Positions 24,597 to 35,697 of a DNA stretch of 64,000 nucleotides are shown here, piece after piece (position 1 is the first letter of the stretch; each line of letters starts with the position of its first letter). A program made the position numbers and the translations under genes. This DNA comes from Tillus elongatus (lineage: Eukaryota > Arthropoda > Insecta > Coleoptera > Cleridae): NCBI GenBank assembly GCA_964006375.1, contig OZ023267.1:18972539-19036538 (forward strand), written 5' to 3'. The notes below the pieces were generated by a model. That model was not told the origin of the DNA. It saw only the letters and a program-made list of their open reading frames with translations, and ran no database searches.

Positions 24597-25745
24597 TCTG
24601 CACGCAGCAAGTGCGTTATGGAACTGAATTTTCATAAAAAGTTTTTAATAGCAAATATGTCTCTCTAATACAAGCAGGCATCAATCTGGTTACCGCTATA
24701 GCCTATATAGTAGAAACACAATGTACCATATTTTTCAGATTCACTTATTTATGAAAATGTACAAAAATTTTCAGAGAATAAATTTAAAATGTTTCCGACA
24801 AGTCTGTGATTGTCAAAATATTTTATTATCACTTATTTGATAAGATGCAGCTAAAGACACCCTATAATTAACGTATACAACTTTTTCTTCTATCTTGTAT
24901 CATAACAATTATATTGACCTTTACCGTAGGAATGCGTCACCTTGTATATATGCAAACAGATAAAAATTGAAAGTAATCCCGGATATGGATTCTAGGGGAC
25001 CTAGTTTCCAGAAACCTTTTTTAAAGTCAAAAGTCGCCGTCTACGAAAATTAGCTAAAAAACCGTTAAACCATAAACTTAACTAAACCTACAGCCAAAGC
25101 ATCAACTTTACCTACAGCCAAAGCATTAGAGAAAAGGTCAATTTGAAACGAATTTTCTGTCAATATTTTAGTAAAATGAAGGACAATGACGGTTGAAGCT
25201 AAATCTGAAAGGTTTGCAGAACACTCTCCTTGCAACATAATCTTTACATAATCCGTATTTGTTTCAGGTTCTTTGCCTGAATGTTGTAAATTTTGACATT
25301 TAAAATCCAGACTTTGACGTTTTGAGAAAAACCCAAATTTTTTTCTTTAAATGCCTATAACTTTTTTGTTCTTTAACTTACCGACCTATATTTTGGTAAG
25401 TGGGTGATACTATTTATAATACAAGCACGCGTACCAAATTTGATTGCCCTTACTTTGTTATCTCCGGAGAGAAAAAAATCCGAAAGAAAACACAAAATTT
25501 TCCGGGAAAACCTTGGCCAGTTTTTCTTGCTAAGGAACTTATCCAAGCCACTTGCAAAAGGAAGGCACTCGCCAAATTTGATCAAAATCGGGCCATTATT
25601 TTTTGAGTTATCTATAAAAATTGAAACTGATCCCGGATATGGGTTCTAGGAGTCCTAGTTTACGCTCATTTGAAGACATTTTTTCAAAATAAAAAAGTCG
25701 GGATCTCCTCGTTACTGATGTTTTTTTTTAAAGAAAATTCACGAA
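24597..25745 (-). repeat. GACGCAG and family A copies, reverse orientation
   Basis: 24597-24800 has CACGCAGCAAGTGCG, TGCAAGCAGGCATCAATCTGG-type interior and TTTCCGA. 24830-25345 is the reverse of 12690-13160 (ACACCCTATAATTAACG, AATGCGTCACC, TTGACGTTTTGAG). 25375-25745 repeats the module with ACGCGTACCAAATTTG, TTTTCCGGGAAAACC and AAGCCACTTGCAAAAGGAA. Confidence 0.7.
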
Positions 25746-25824
25746 AAGCAATAAGAAATATAGTTTTCCTTAAAGTCATGGTTAGCAGTATAAAGCTCCC
25801 AAACACTTTGAAAGGTTCAACATT

Positions 25825-26181
25825 ACAGCCTCGGCGGTTCAGTGGTAAGAACGTGTGCCTCTCACCCGAAGGTACTGGGCTCGATCCCAGTTCTCCTTTC
25901 ACTTTTTCAGTTTATCCTGTTCAATTACCATCAACCGAGGTTGTGGCATTGTATGTGGGCAAGTTGAATTTCTGCACGTTCCGCTTTTCAGAGGGGGCGT
26001 AAATCCGTCAGTTCTGTGTCAATACGATGTTGGGCACGTTAAAGATCCCTACCCTCCTTACAGAAAGGCAGGGGATCGGCAAAATTTCCAGGATAGTGAG
26101 GTGAAACTGCTCGTTGGGTTCGGTGATTGGCCATAGTCGCGGAAATAGGCCGAAGTTAAAGAAACAAAAACACACACACAC
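25825..26181 (+). mobile_element. tRNA-derived SINE, complete, with 13-bp target duplication
   Basis: Flanked by AAGGTTCAACATT at 25812-25824 and 26182-26194. The head resembles tRNA-Glu(CUC): A box GGTTCAGTGGTAAGAACG, anticodon region CCTCTCACCCGAAGG, B box GGCTCGATCCC. The ~270-bp body is shared with copies at 37513, 39107, 39619 and 40859 (GAGGTTGTGGCATTGT, TTGGGCACGTTAAAGATCCC, GTGAAACTGCTC, CATAGTCGCGGAAATAGGCC). The tail is a CA run. Pol III transcript, no protein; mobilised by some LINE. Confidence 0.9.
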
Positions 26182-26320
26182 AAGGTTCAACATTTTAAAT
26201 TGTGGCCAGTACGGTTTTTATTTAATTAAACCGAAACACGGGTGATTCTTAGTAGTTAATTTGCCCAATATATCTACAATCCTTACAATATATTGCATAA
26301 ATCCCCGACATTTCTGTGGT

Positions 26321-26515
26321 TTAACCGTTATCCTTGAAATCACCTAGTAAACTTTTTAATGTATTTTTTGTGGAGAATGTTATCCGTACATTATTTTCAA
26401 TGAAATCAAAAATACTATTGAAACCATTCCTAATTTGCGGTTTAAATTGTAAGTAGACAACTATTTTGTCTGTTTTATGTTTTCTAAAAGGTGTGAATTC
26501 TGCTAACAACTCTGC
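26321..26515 (-). pseudogene. Penelope-like fragment (RT-nuclease linker), minus strand
   Basis: Open frame with EFTPFRKHKTDK, LQFKPQIRNGFNSIF and STKNTLKSLLG. It matches the linker of Penelope-like elements and parallels the fragment immediately to its right in the opposite orientation. Confidence 0.55.
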
Positions 26516-26755
26516 TTAGTAGAAAAATTAATCAATAAACATAAAACAAAAGAAATGTTGAGGGAATAATCTAAGAATTTTATAAAAAAGAAAACAAGCA
26601 AAAACCATGTCTACTTACCATTTAAGCCGCGAATTAGGAGAAGTTTTCTTAGCATTTTTTAGAAAGAACATTAAATCCAATATTTTTGAGAAAAAAATAC
26701 TAAAAAATTTACTGGGTACCCCAAGCGAGGGTAACATTCAGCGCAAATAGATATG
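26516..26755 (+). pseudogene. Penelope-like fragment, plus strand, head-to-head
   Basis: Translates with stops as VEKLINKHKTKEMLRE, LPFKPRIRR. It corresponds to the same linker region as 22420-22560 and 26321-26515. Terminated by the LINE insertion at 26768. Confidence 0.5.
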
Positions 26756-26767
26756 GCACTATAGGTA

Positions 26768-27282
26768 GGTTAGGTTAGGTTTAAATGTGAGTGGGCCATA
26801 CCGGTCCCTCCACCGCGACCATAAGGTCTATTGTGGGACACGCCTAATGGTCTATATTTCGCCCAACAAAGCCAGCCTCCTGCAGAGGTCGATAATCTTT
26901 GTGGACGAAAGTTTATCCAGAACTTCCGGAGCAAGCTTTGTCTTGCCAAAGAGCAGATATCTAGTCCTGTCCGCCGCCGGACAGGAACACAGTACGTGCA
27001 TTGCTGTCTCGTCACTCTCCATACACAGCCGGCACTCGGTCTCCTAACCGACTCCAATACGGTGCATGTGGTGACGCAAGCGGCAGTGTCATGTATACAG
27101 GCTGACTAGAGTACTCAGTTGTTGTCTGTTTAACTCTAGAAGTTTTTTAGCCCTTGACTCAGACAGGCCATTTATGAAGGCCGTAGAGTGAACTAATCCC
27201 GGCAGATTTTGCCATTGCTGGCTTGTCATTCTTTCGGTCCAGGTCTTTAAGGTGCGTTTTGCTGTGCATGATGTTATCCCCA
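26768..27282 (-). mobile_element. 5'-truncated LINE (RNase H-bearing clade) with perfect 12-bp target duplication
   Basis: GCACTATAGGTA flanks it at 26756-26767 and 27283-27294. On the minus strand it encodes the end of a LINE polyprotein: W...M...QW, GLVHSTAFINGLSESRAKK, LLELNRQQLSTLVSLYTGH, then a Cys/His cluster typical of I/R1/Jockey-type LINE C-termini, in shifted frames. The 3' end reads AACCTAACCTAACC directly at the duplication. The fresh, perfect duplication implies a young insertion. Confidence 0.8.
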
Positions 27283-27469
27283 GCACTATAGGTAAATCAT
27301 GTGTTGCTCAATATACTTGGAACAATAGTCACTATGTAGAAATGAACAATTTCAAGCTAAACAAAAATGATATCGCCAGCCCAAAATCCTCACTACACAG
27401 TCACACATCACTGTGTTGACATCATGTTTTATTTCACCATGACTTGGTCTACTCAGCACCTACGCCAAC

Positions 27470-27780
27470 AAGCTTAGTCATGCTAAAAGAGCTGAAGGAT
27501 GTTTCAGAGGCCGTGTGCTTGATGTGAACCTCCAGGACACCGATGTAATGATTCAAGACAACATCCAAGGTATTCTCGACAACCACACGGTTAAAGAGAT
27601 TGAAGAATACGCGCACCTTGGTCGCTCGGCCACAACATCAAGCTTACCAAAAATAACCAGGCCGCAGAAATTACCAGGCAAGTTGACTTGGCGTGGACAT
27701 CATTTGAGCAGGGTTGCCGCTGGCTTTCATTCGAATGTACTACTAGCTTCGGTGAAAATGTACTGTAATGTACAACCTAG
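27470..27780 (+). pseudogene. RTE-type LINE reverse-transcriptase fragment
   Basis: Translations in two frames give MLKELKDVSEAV, VNLQDTDVMIQDN, VKEIEEYAHLG and NNQAAEITRQVDLAW, the conserved block downstream of the RT catalytic centre in RTE-like LINEs. A frameshift follows AHLG. Truncated on both sides. Confidence 0.7.
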
Positions 27781-27944
27781 GGTTGCCACATTTAACAGCT
27801 AAAACATCTTCCCTTGACCTTAAATTTGACGAGCGGGGTGACAAGAAGGAGAACATATATATTGATCAGTGGTTACATTCCATCTTTGTCGTATTAATTT
27901 TGGATCGTGTAACTGTACTTTCGTACTTTCCAGGCCAAAATGTA

Positions 27945-28900
27945 AAAGATGGTGTACTCCATTCAAGAGCGTGTCGAAATATTACGTTATTTTTCGGAAA
28001 TGACTAGTGCGCGATTAAAATGATGAAGTTATTTCATCAGAATCAGCAACACCCTAACAAAGTAGCTACTTGGAAGTACATTTCAGACAGAGTACAAAAG
28101 GTCCACAATACCAGTTCTGTTCTGCAAATAAAACAAATAGCAGTTTTGGGACACGCATAAAGCACTAGAATGCTAGCAAATGTTTCAGGCATAAATCTCC
28201 CAATTATACTGATATAAATTCCATTCATACAAAATTAAACTGCCACAAGAACGGAACGAGGACCATTGTGATCGCCGTTCGACGAAACAACAATGCAACA
28301 TGCTATAGATAATCAGAAATTTTTGTACAATATCGGCTTTTCGGATGAATGATCCTTTTTCTTTCGTGGTACTGTAAATCGCCATAATTGCCGATATGGG
28401 CTAAATTCAAATTCAAGATTTTTTCGCGAAGTACACACGCAACACCCACAGAAACTGAATGTTTTGGAATGTTTTGGCTGGAACATTAGGTGGCCGTCTT
28501 GTTAGAGTTTGCTTCTTACCACTAAACTTAACAGCCGAAATGCATTTAGAATTAACGCAAGACATAATTAATTCCACGCTGACAGAATCATAGGAAATAA
28601 CGAAAGATATGATGAAAATTCCAGCAAGACGGGGCTCCTCCACACTGCGCCCAGATTAGTGCAGCAGTATCTTTGTTAGAGATTTACAAACAGATGGATG
28701 GAAAGACGTGGAAAAATTGAATGGCCCGCGATCCCACCTGACTTAGCACCATTGCACTTATTTTTATAAGGATATCTAAAAAGCAAAATATATGCGACTT
28801 AGCCTACGAACATGAAGAATTTGCGCCAGCACATTGTTGCTGAAGCCGTCTGATAACAACCGAAATGGTTCAAAACGTGTGAAATCGATTTGTACAATAT
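27945..28900 (+). pseudogene. Tc1/mariner-type transposase relic
   Basis: N-terminal helix-turn-helix region MVYSIQERVEILRYFSEM (27950-28005), FSDE (first Asp, ~28342), THPQKLN-like, LNLTAEMHLELTQDIIN (28530-28575), QQDGAPPHCA (second Asp, ~28625), NRWMERRG, WP...PPDLAPLHLFL and GYLKSKIYAT. Many frameshifts and stops. The order and motifs match DDE_3 transposases; same broad family as the copies at 33365-33960 and 63500-64000. Confidence 0.8.
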
Positions 28901-29107
28901 TTTTGTTTTTTCATGGAGGCTAATGGAGGCAATTTTGAACATTTTCTTAAGTAATGTTTTAGTTGCTAGGCAAATCGATCCTTTTGCATTCAATGCAATC
29001 TTTTTGCTGTCGCAATGTCATTAGTTTTTTTGGTCACGCTTCTTGATTTCTGATTTTTTTGCAAGAATTTCAAGGTTTCTTAAAACCGAGAGCACAGTTG
29101 AATATAT
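28901..29107. other. No recognised feature
   Basis: Probably includes the 3' end of the mariner relic; terminal repeats not resolved. Confidence 0.3.
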
Positions 29108-29490
29108 TGTTGCGTTTTCTCCGGGTTCTGGATAAGTGAGACTTTAAATTTTAACAAAACAACTTTATTTACACTCTAAATATGGATACAATAAAATTTA
29201 AAGAATGTCTCTCTCACAAAACACTTAATTTACTGTCTACAATTACTAATCTGCACACAAGTCTCTACACTGGTACTACAGTAGCTACTCTCTTAACACT
29301 TTACACTGCTTCTTCAAGTCACTACCACATTCCCTTACTGAACTGAACTCCGCTGGCTTACTTCCATCTTTATATAGCCGTCGCACCTTCCAGTTCGTTC
29401 TCGAGCGTTTTATTCCAGAATGTTCCAGGACCTTCTTTTGCTAGAAGGTTTTGTGAATACAGATCGGCCCCGTGTGTATACAGGGGGATG
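29108..29490 (-). mobile_element. Probable solo LTR of an LTR retrotransposon
   Basis: Read on the minus strand: TATA box GCTATATAAAGATGG (~29380-29366), initiator-like AGTTCAGTTCAGTAAGG (~29350), AATAAA (29174-29169), and an end ...GAGAAAACGCAACA at 29108. The plus strand begins TGTTGCG. The order promoter, start, polyadenylation site, CA end is that of an LTR. The outer (5') end is uncertain and no target duplication was fixed; no gag/pol lies next to it. Confidence 0.55.
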
Positions 29491-30690
29491 CATATACAGG
29501 ATGATCCAAATGTGGTCATCACTCCTATGTTACACAAGAGGTGTTTCTCGTAATATAAGATCTCTCTGCGCATACAGGGTGTAAGGGTTCTCTGCGCATA
29601 CAGGGTGTGTATACAGGGTGTTCGGAATGTGCAGACCTCAGTTATCCGTTCCGACGGGGTACAAGTTGGTAACTTCGTTATTTCCGGTCCTAGAGGGTTG
29701 AGACTTCGCCTGTGGGGGTCACCCCAGGCACCCCAGGGGGGTGGGGAGGCGGTGTTGCCAGATTGTGCAAAAATTCCCAGATGTTGGGGAAATTTTGGAT
29801 ATGTGGCAACACCGCACCTACGTCTATTGAAGTGCTTTGTAACAATATAATTGAAAAGCCTTTCCAACGAGCTGTTACTAAAATTCTGAAGGGGGTAGCT
29901 ACTCCGTTTAGACAAACGAAGTAGCACTTTATACATTCAGTGAAAATGTGTTCTTTCAAAAACAAACTTGACCATACGAGCGTTTTTCAGATAAATAAAT
30001 GTTAAATACTCTAAAACCCACCTGTACCTATTATAGTTTTCGACGGGCCACCTATACATGTATATACTGCGCTTGGTATATGTTCTGTTTATCAAACTCA
30101 AATTATACCATGCTATGTTTCCGACAGCAGCAAATTATTTAATAAAGAATTTGGTAAATCACAACCTCTTTCTCATAAGAGCAGGTTCTAAAATTATTTG
30201 CTTGTCATCTCACATCATGATACACTCATATTTTCTTCTTAAAATAAATTCCATCCACTGAAAGTTACGTGTTATCTCGACATTAAAATTCCTGCAGCAT
30301 GCAGAAAACAAATGATTATAACGCCTTAAGAGCAGCAATATTTATTAAAAATTCTAGTAGACATCATACTGCACTGGATAAAGTCCGTGTAAAATAACAT
30401 TATAACTAATAGAGTCCATAAAACTGGCTGGTGCAGCTGCGGATTACACGGGCTAACAATAAACACAACAAACTCATTCTTGTATCGCTGGAGTGTGATA
30501 AATCACATGGAGGTTTCAAACCGGCAGGTCATTTGCAGCAATGTGCGAAATAAATAAATCCGGGCGTCATCTGATGATACATTTTGCGTAACACAATCCA
30601 GACCTGTCTGAAGCGAAAGTACCAGCATTATAAACGACCACACCTGTCATATTTTGTGATTTTTACCTTCAGTTTCAGTTCAGTTTAACA
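29491..30690. other. No recognised gene; short CATACAGGGTGT repeats
   Basis: 29560-29625 repeats (CA)TACAGGGTGT three times at irregular spacing, with related TACAGG phrases just upstream. 29640-29990 is GC-richer, with a GGTGTTGCCAG/GTGGCAACACC inverted pair (29751 and 29802). Long open frames here carry no domain and are probably chance. Confidence 0.4.
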
Positions 30691-31190
30691 AATTATCAAT
30701 ACTGCTACCAAAATTCAGTCAGGTTTTCGTAAGGGTGATAGCTGGGCCACGGCACTTTTTACAATAACAGATGATATCATTCGTACAACAACTAAAAGTA
30801 AAGTCACCGTGCTGGTTCTGTTGGATTCGATATCGTTGTATACGAGGTTTTGCTAAGTATCCTAAATGTTATTGGTCTCATAGAGTCAAGATAAATGACA
30901 ATGTTTCACATTTAGCCAATTTATCATATGGAGTTTCTCAAGGCTCCATTCTTGGGCCTTTGTTGTTTACGGTTTATAGACACGATCTTCCAACGTATGT
31001 AAATCATTGTAAAATGCATATGTATGCGGATGACGTACAGATTTATATCTTATGTATTCCGAAAGAAATTAATTCGGCATTCATAAAACTTAATGAGGAT
31101 TTGAATACCATATTCAATCTTAATCCTGTCAAATCTTATGCTCTTTTATTTAGTACCCAATATAGTTGTGACAGGGTCAGAAGTATTTGT
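30690..31190 (+). pseudogene. LINE reverse-transcriptase fragment with YADD
   Basis: Begins QSGFRKGDSWATALF (30710-30755), then VTVLVLLD, VSHLANLSYGVSQGSILGP, LLFTVYRHDLP and MYADDVQIY (31020-31046), the RT catalytic box. Frameshifted after VLLD. A Jockey/CR1-type non-LTR element, different from the LINE at 31994-33362. Confidence 0.75.
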
Positions 31191-31239
31191 GAGGACCGAA
31201 GCTAACGGAGAAAGTATACCTCCTGTGGTGGAGGCAAAT

Positions 31240-31993
31240 GATTTGGGGCTCGCTACATTTAGATATAAGCAACAAATTTCGAAGTGGTTTCGATGACCCC
31301 CAGCTGGCTTTGCCTAGCCAAGGCATAAGATTTGCCGTACTTCCCAAGCTTAAGTCTTAGATGCTTGAGACAGTCAATGACACAGAGTTCTTTCTGAGAA
31401 GGTACAGAGTCGAAAATGCTGAATTTCTGCGTGGAGAAGTTTCAGAGATTATTTCCAGGTTTAGGGCTTCCACCCCGGCTTTTTGCCTATTTAGTAAGAT
31501 GGTTTCCTCTTTAAGGGAGACTATTGTTGGTAATAATTTTTTTCTTTCGAAAGCGGATAAGGGCCATTGCGTTGTTGTTCTGGATAGGACAGATTACATT
31601 TCTAAAGTTCTCACTTTCTTGATAAATAATGGGATTTCAACTATTAGCTACAATCCACTTCCTTCCTACACGTCCAGGTTGAAGAAGGTTTTCGAAAAGT
31701 ATGTCCCCTCAATTTCAGAAACCTACAAACAGTTGTTCCCTATGAACCACATAATTCCACGCCTATACGGCCGCCCCAAAATACATAAAGAGGGTTGCCC
31801 CATCCGCCCTGTAGTCTCTTTCGTTGGTTGCATTTCTTATAAGTTGTCGAGATACCTGTCTTCTCTCTTAATGTCTGGGTTGGCTTTCCAGTCGCCTTAC
31901 TCCGTCAAGAATTCTACTGAACTAGTAAATAGACTTAGCGACATAGAATTGGGTGATAATTCATTGCTAGTATCATTTGACGTCTCTAAATTG
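31240..31993 (+). pseudogene. Penelope-like RT, N-terminal half, cut by a LINE
   Basis: Open from about 31361: FFLSKADKGHCVVVLDR, NHIIPRLYGRPKIHK, GCPIRPVVSFVG, YKLSRYLSSLL and LLVSFDVSKL. These are the N-terminal and first RT motifs of Penelope-like elements (the final FDVS carries the first catalytic Asp). The element stops at ~31993 where antisense LINE sequence begins; the rest of RT and GIY-YIG are missing. This stretch is free of stops, so the element was recent when truncated. Confidence 0.85.
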
Positions 31994-33362
31994 AAGGTTT
32001 GGAGGTTCGCAGAAGAAGGAAAAACATGTGCCGGCAAGGAGTTCCATAACTTGGAAGTCCTCGGAACAAAAGAGCGGGCATAACAAGATGTTCTATGTCT
32101 GGTGACCTGGACAGTAAAAGGGTGCATTTGCTCTGTTCCCCTGCTGGATCTGTTGGGTGCAGCAGGTGGAGGAACTATGGAACAAAGCTCCTCTGGGCAG
32201 TTCCCGTGCAGATATCTATAAAAGAGAGGTCGGTGGGCAAGGGATGGAAGCCTCTGGGTGAGGGTAGGGTCACCGATGAGACGTATAGCCTTCTTCTGAA
32301 TGAAGTCCAAGATAGCGAGTGTAGAAGCGGCAGCGGCACCCCAGATGTGGGAGCAGTATTCGAGGTTTGGCCTTGTTTGTGAAGTATATAAGGTGAAGAG
32401 ATTAGCTGGTGAAAAGTATTTGCGAGCCCGGAAGAAGAAACCTAATTTCTTAGCAGCCGCTTCTGCAATTTATGTGACATGTTGGTGCCAGTTGAGATTT
32501 CGATCCACAGAAATGCCAACAAGTGAAAAGGACTTATTACTTTGAATAACATGGTTGTTCATTGTGATGGGTCTAGGGCTAGTGTATCTCCTTTGAGATA
32601 GAAAGCAAGACTGAGATTTTGTGTAGTTGAATTGTACAAGATTTCTACTTCCCCAGTCTAATATTTTTTGGAGATCCACAGAGACAGAATCCACCATAGG
32701 TCTGAGATCCTCAAAGTAGGGGCTAAAGCTGAACCTTGAGGGACTCCTGCATTAATTGGATACAGTTTAGAGGAATGGCCATCCACGACAATAGAAATGC
32801 TCCGGTTGGAGAGGAAATTTGCTGTCCAGGTACAGAGTTTTGGTGGTATGCCATAGGCCGGAAGTTTATAAGCAGCGCTGCGTGCCAGACCTGGTCGAAT
32901 GCTTTGGATATGTCTAGAGTGACAATCTGGGATTCACCGTGCAGTTCCATAGTCTTGTTCCAAGAACGGGTGAGAAAGGAAAGGAGGTCGGCAGTTGATC
33001 TGCGCTGACGGAATCCATACTGCCTGTCGTGTATTAGACTGTGTTTTTCAAGAAATTTCAGTAATTCGGTGTTTATATACTTTTCCATCACTTTAGATAC
33101 GACTGAAAGCAGAGAAATAGGCCTGTAGTTGCTGGGAAGCGCTTTGGATCCTTTCTTGGGGACGGGTTATACTCTATCAGTTTTCCAGTTACCAGGAAAT
33201 ATGCCTCTATTGCAAGATGTCTGAAACAGGCGAGTCAGAACAAGAGCAAGTTCTGGTGCGCATTTTTTTGAGAACAATTGCTGCGATGTCGCCAAGGACA
33301 GACGCTTTCCTGGTAATAAGAGAAGAGAGCATTTTTCGTACCTTTTCAGTGTTGAAAATTCA
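31994..33362 (-). pseudogene. CR1/Jockey-like LINE, RT to C-terminus
   Basis: On the minus strand: LGDIAAIVLKK, SNYRPISLLS-like, KYINTELLKFLEKH, QYGFRQRRSTADLLSFL, SQIVTLDISKAFDQVW, then after shifts SVDLQKILDWGSRNL, GISVDRNLNWHQHVT, RLIGDPTLTQR, LFYRYLHGNCPEEL and FVPRTSKLWN. The YADD segment (seen in the copy at 52130) is deleted here. It lacks the CT array found in three sister copies, so LAHRPLFYRYLHG probably approximates the ancestral form. Truncated at both ends, the 3' end at ~31994. Confidence 0.8.
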
Positions 33363-33364
33363 AA

Positions 33365-33960
33365 TTTCCATCAATATAAAACGGTCCAATAACATGCCTG
33401 CCGAAAATTCCGCCCAAGCATTGACTTTTTGGGGATACTGAGTTCTGGTTTCAATAAATCTTCGTTCATTGATCTTGCACCAATAACTACAGTTCTAAAC
33501 ATTGCACTCATTATGCAAGATGAACATACTCCCCTCGGTTAAGTAAATGTTCTTTAAGAAACCGTCATTATTTGCCATTTCCATCATTTGATAACTAAAC
33601 TGGACTATTCGCTCTATGTCACCATCCCTTAATTCTTGACGGCAGCTGTAGTTGAATGACTTATAATTATGCTTTTTCAATGTTTTAAAAATTGTGGAAG
33701 GATGCTCACTAGTTTCGTTAGCAAGTAAAAAGTTGCCTAATACTCAGATTTTATTATATTCGATATGCAGTAAAATATTCAGTTCCTTTTCGTTTGAATT
33801 TGCTTTTACTTGATTTCCATCCAATTCTTTACCGCACTTGCGGTTATTCAAAAGTATACCCTTGGTTTCAAGCTTCGCCGTCAATCGTTGAACTGTCGAT
33901 TTATTTGGTATTGGTCTATCTGGATATTGAACACTGAATAAATCACATACATTTCGCAAA
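33365..33960 (-). pseudogene. Tc1/mariner-type transposase relic, N-terminal part
   Basis: Minus strand: NSLRNVCDLFSVQYPDRP, KSTVQRLTAKLE, KKHNYKSF, QELRDGDIERIVQFS, NIYLTEGSMF (first catalytic site, with Glu in place of Asp by eye), NCSYWCK and ETRTQYPQKVNAWA. Its C-terminal half is replaced at ~33363 by the LINE. Same family as 63500-64000. Confidence 0.75.
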
Positions 33961-33984
33961 CTATTACCTGAATAGTATATTTAT

Positions 33985-34650
33985 TATATTATTGTATTTA
34001 TATTTATTTGTGTACGGGGCAGATGGGGATACAAAAATGAATAGGGAGTTGTATCCAATAATGATACAACAAAAATGGTGACTGACAATTGGAGATGGGT
34101 AGGGTAGGGTGCCGTACCCAACACGCGGAAGCTGTCGCTGGTACCTGGGGCGTCGTCCACATGGGATGCCACGTGGGTGCGCGTAAAGAGTTGACAACGC
34201 GTACTCACAAACACGTGGTGCACTTCTTGCCACGGGTCAGTCGCTCGCTGCAAGAATGGTTCTTGCACGCGAGGCTGATCACCGGGATCTGGTTGGAACT
34301 GATCTGGTTACGGTGTTGACTGGCCGCCGGACGATGAAGAAGTGATCTTTGGTGTGACCACAACATAGTCAACTACTATGCTGCGTCTGACTAACATACA
34401 CGGTTCAACCGGTCTTGCCACGACCATACTGGACGCTGGATGACATGGAAGTGATCGAGTCTAGAGTTATCTTGTACCTCCTTCTCTCGGTTGTTGACGC
34501 TTGATGACACCTGTCACAGGGATCCAACTGTTGTACCTGCGCCTACGGTGGTTGTTGTTGTTAACTTTTACAGGACTGCCAATGTAGTAACTGCGCCTCT
34601 GGTGGCTGTTGTAGGCATCAAGGGAGGTGACAATATTAAAACACAACAAT
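33985..34650 (-). mobile_element. Possible solo LTR
   Basis: GC-richer block abutting the mariner relic. On the minus strand it starts TGTTGTGTTTTAATATTG (34647 downward), contains AATAAATATAAATA (~34010) and ends ...ATACTATTCA near 33972. TG...CA and a late polyadenylation-like site suit an LTR, but no target duplication was found. Confidence 0.3.
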
Positions 34651-34659
34651 TTGACATGT

Positions 34660-35515
34660 GCAGTTATTCAAAGTTTTGACATTCGAGGCTTTTTCTGCCT
34701 CGAGTACTAGATTTTCTGAATGGAACTCCTGTTTTCGTTTACATAATTTGATGAGTTTTTCAAAAATAGGATGTTACAAATAAAACAAAATAGTGCAATA
34801 GATTTCTAATGTGATACTTGTTAAAAATGTCCAAAACTATTTCGCTCTAAAATAACCAGAGAAGCGAATATTTGATCATTTAAAAACTTGCATGGAAATC
34901 CCTGTTGCGTCGTAAGTCAAACTGCATATCTTGCAATTCCAATCCATTTTAGTCGCCAAAGGAAAATAGGAATGTAGAAAGTAACGTGTACACAACATTA
35001 ACTCACTCATTAATCCATAATAATTAGGTACGCGTATCTTTTTTGAATAAACCTTGATTTCACCCTCAAAGGTAGTAACCATAAATCATTACTCGTCTTC
35101 AATAAAGGCACGATTGCATTTGTCAATTACCCCCATACAAACATCGTAAACGAACATCCCCCAACAGAACCCATAACCTCATCAAAATCCCCATAATTTA
35201 CCCTGTCATCAAATGAGCAGGTCAGAGCGCGGACTTAACGGACTCATCTCCCCCGAGTTAGTAATTCAACTGAGGCCGCAACATGTAGCTTTCACTCTTA
35301 CGCATAAATCAAAGTGTCCGGCAAATCTTAACAAGCTACATTGATAAGTTAATAGAGTTTCGGTAGAGCACAGAGGGTAACATGGTACATGTATATTAAT
35401 TTGACTACGTTTAAATGTACTGACTTAACAAAGTTGTGTCCTGCCGGATACGATGTGAGGTTAGGGTTGATGACATGATGTGTTTTCAGGACACGTGTAG
35501 CCTGCCAACAGTGAA
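34660..35515. other. No recognised gene
   Basis: Nothing identifiable on either strand. Confidence 0.4.
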
Positions 35516-35521
35516 AAAAGT

Positions 35522-35690
35522 CTGGACGCAGTAAGTGCATTATGGTAGCGAATTTTCTTTAAAATGTTTTTAATAGCAAATGTCTTTCTTTGATGAAAGC
35601 AGGCATCAAACTTGGTTGTCTATATAGCAGAAACAATGTACCATATTTCATCGAAATAACTTCGTTGTTTGAAAATATATAAACATTTTT
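35522..35690. repeat. GACGCAG-family partial copy
   Basis: Left end CTGGACGCAGTAAGTGC plus interior GAAAGCAGGCATCAAACTTGG; no right end before the next copy starts at 35698. Confidence 0.65.
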
Positions 35691-35697
35691 CAAAAGT

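Noticed and set aside
29370..29936. 188-codon minus-strand frame
   Set aside because: Crosses the probable LTR and non-coding repeats; composition and lack of any motif argue against a gene.
34090..34120. GGGTAGGGTAGGGT as telomeric repeat
   Set aside because: Only a short local run, not the insect pentamer, and inside a candidate LTR.
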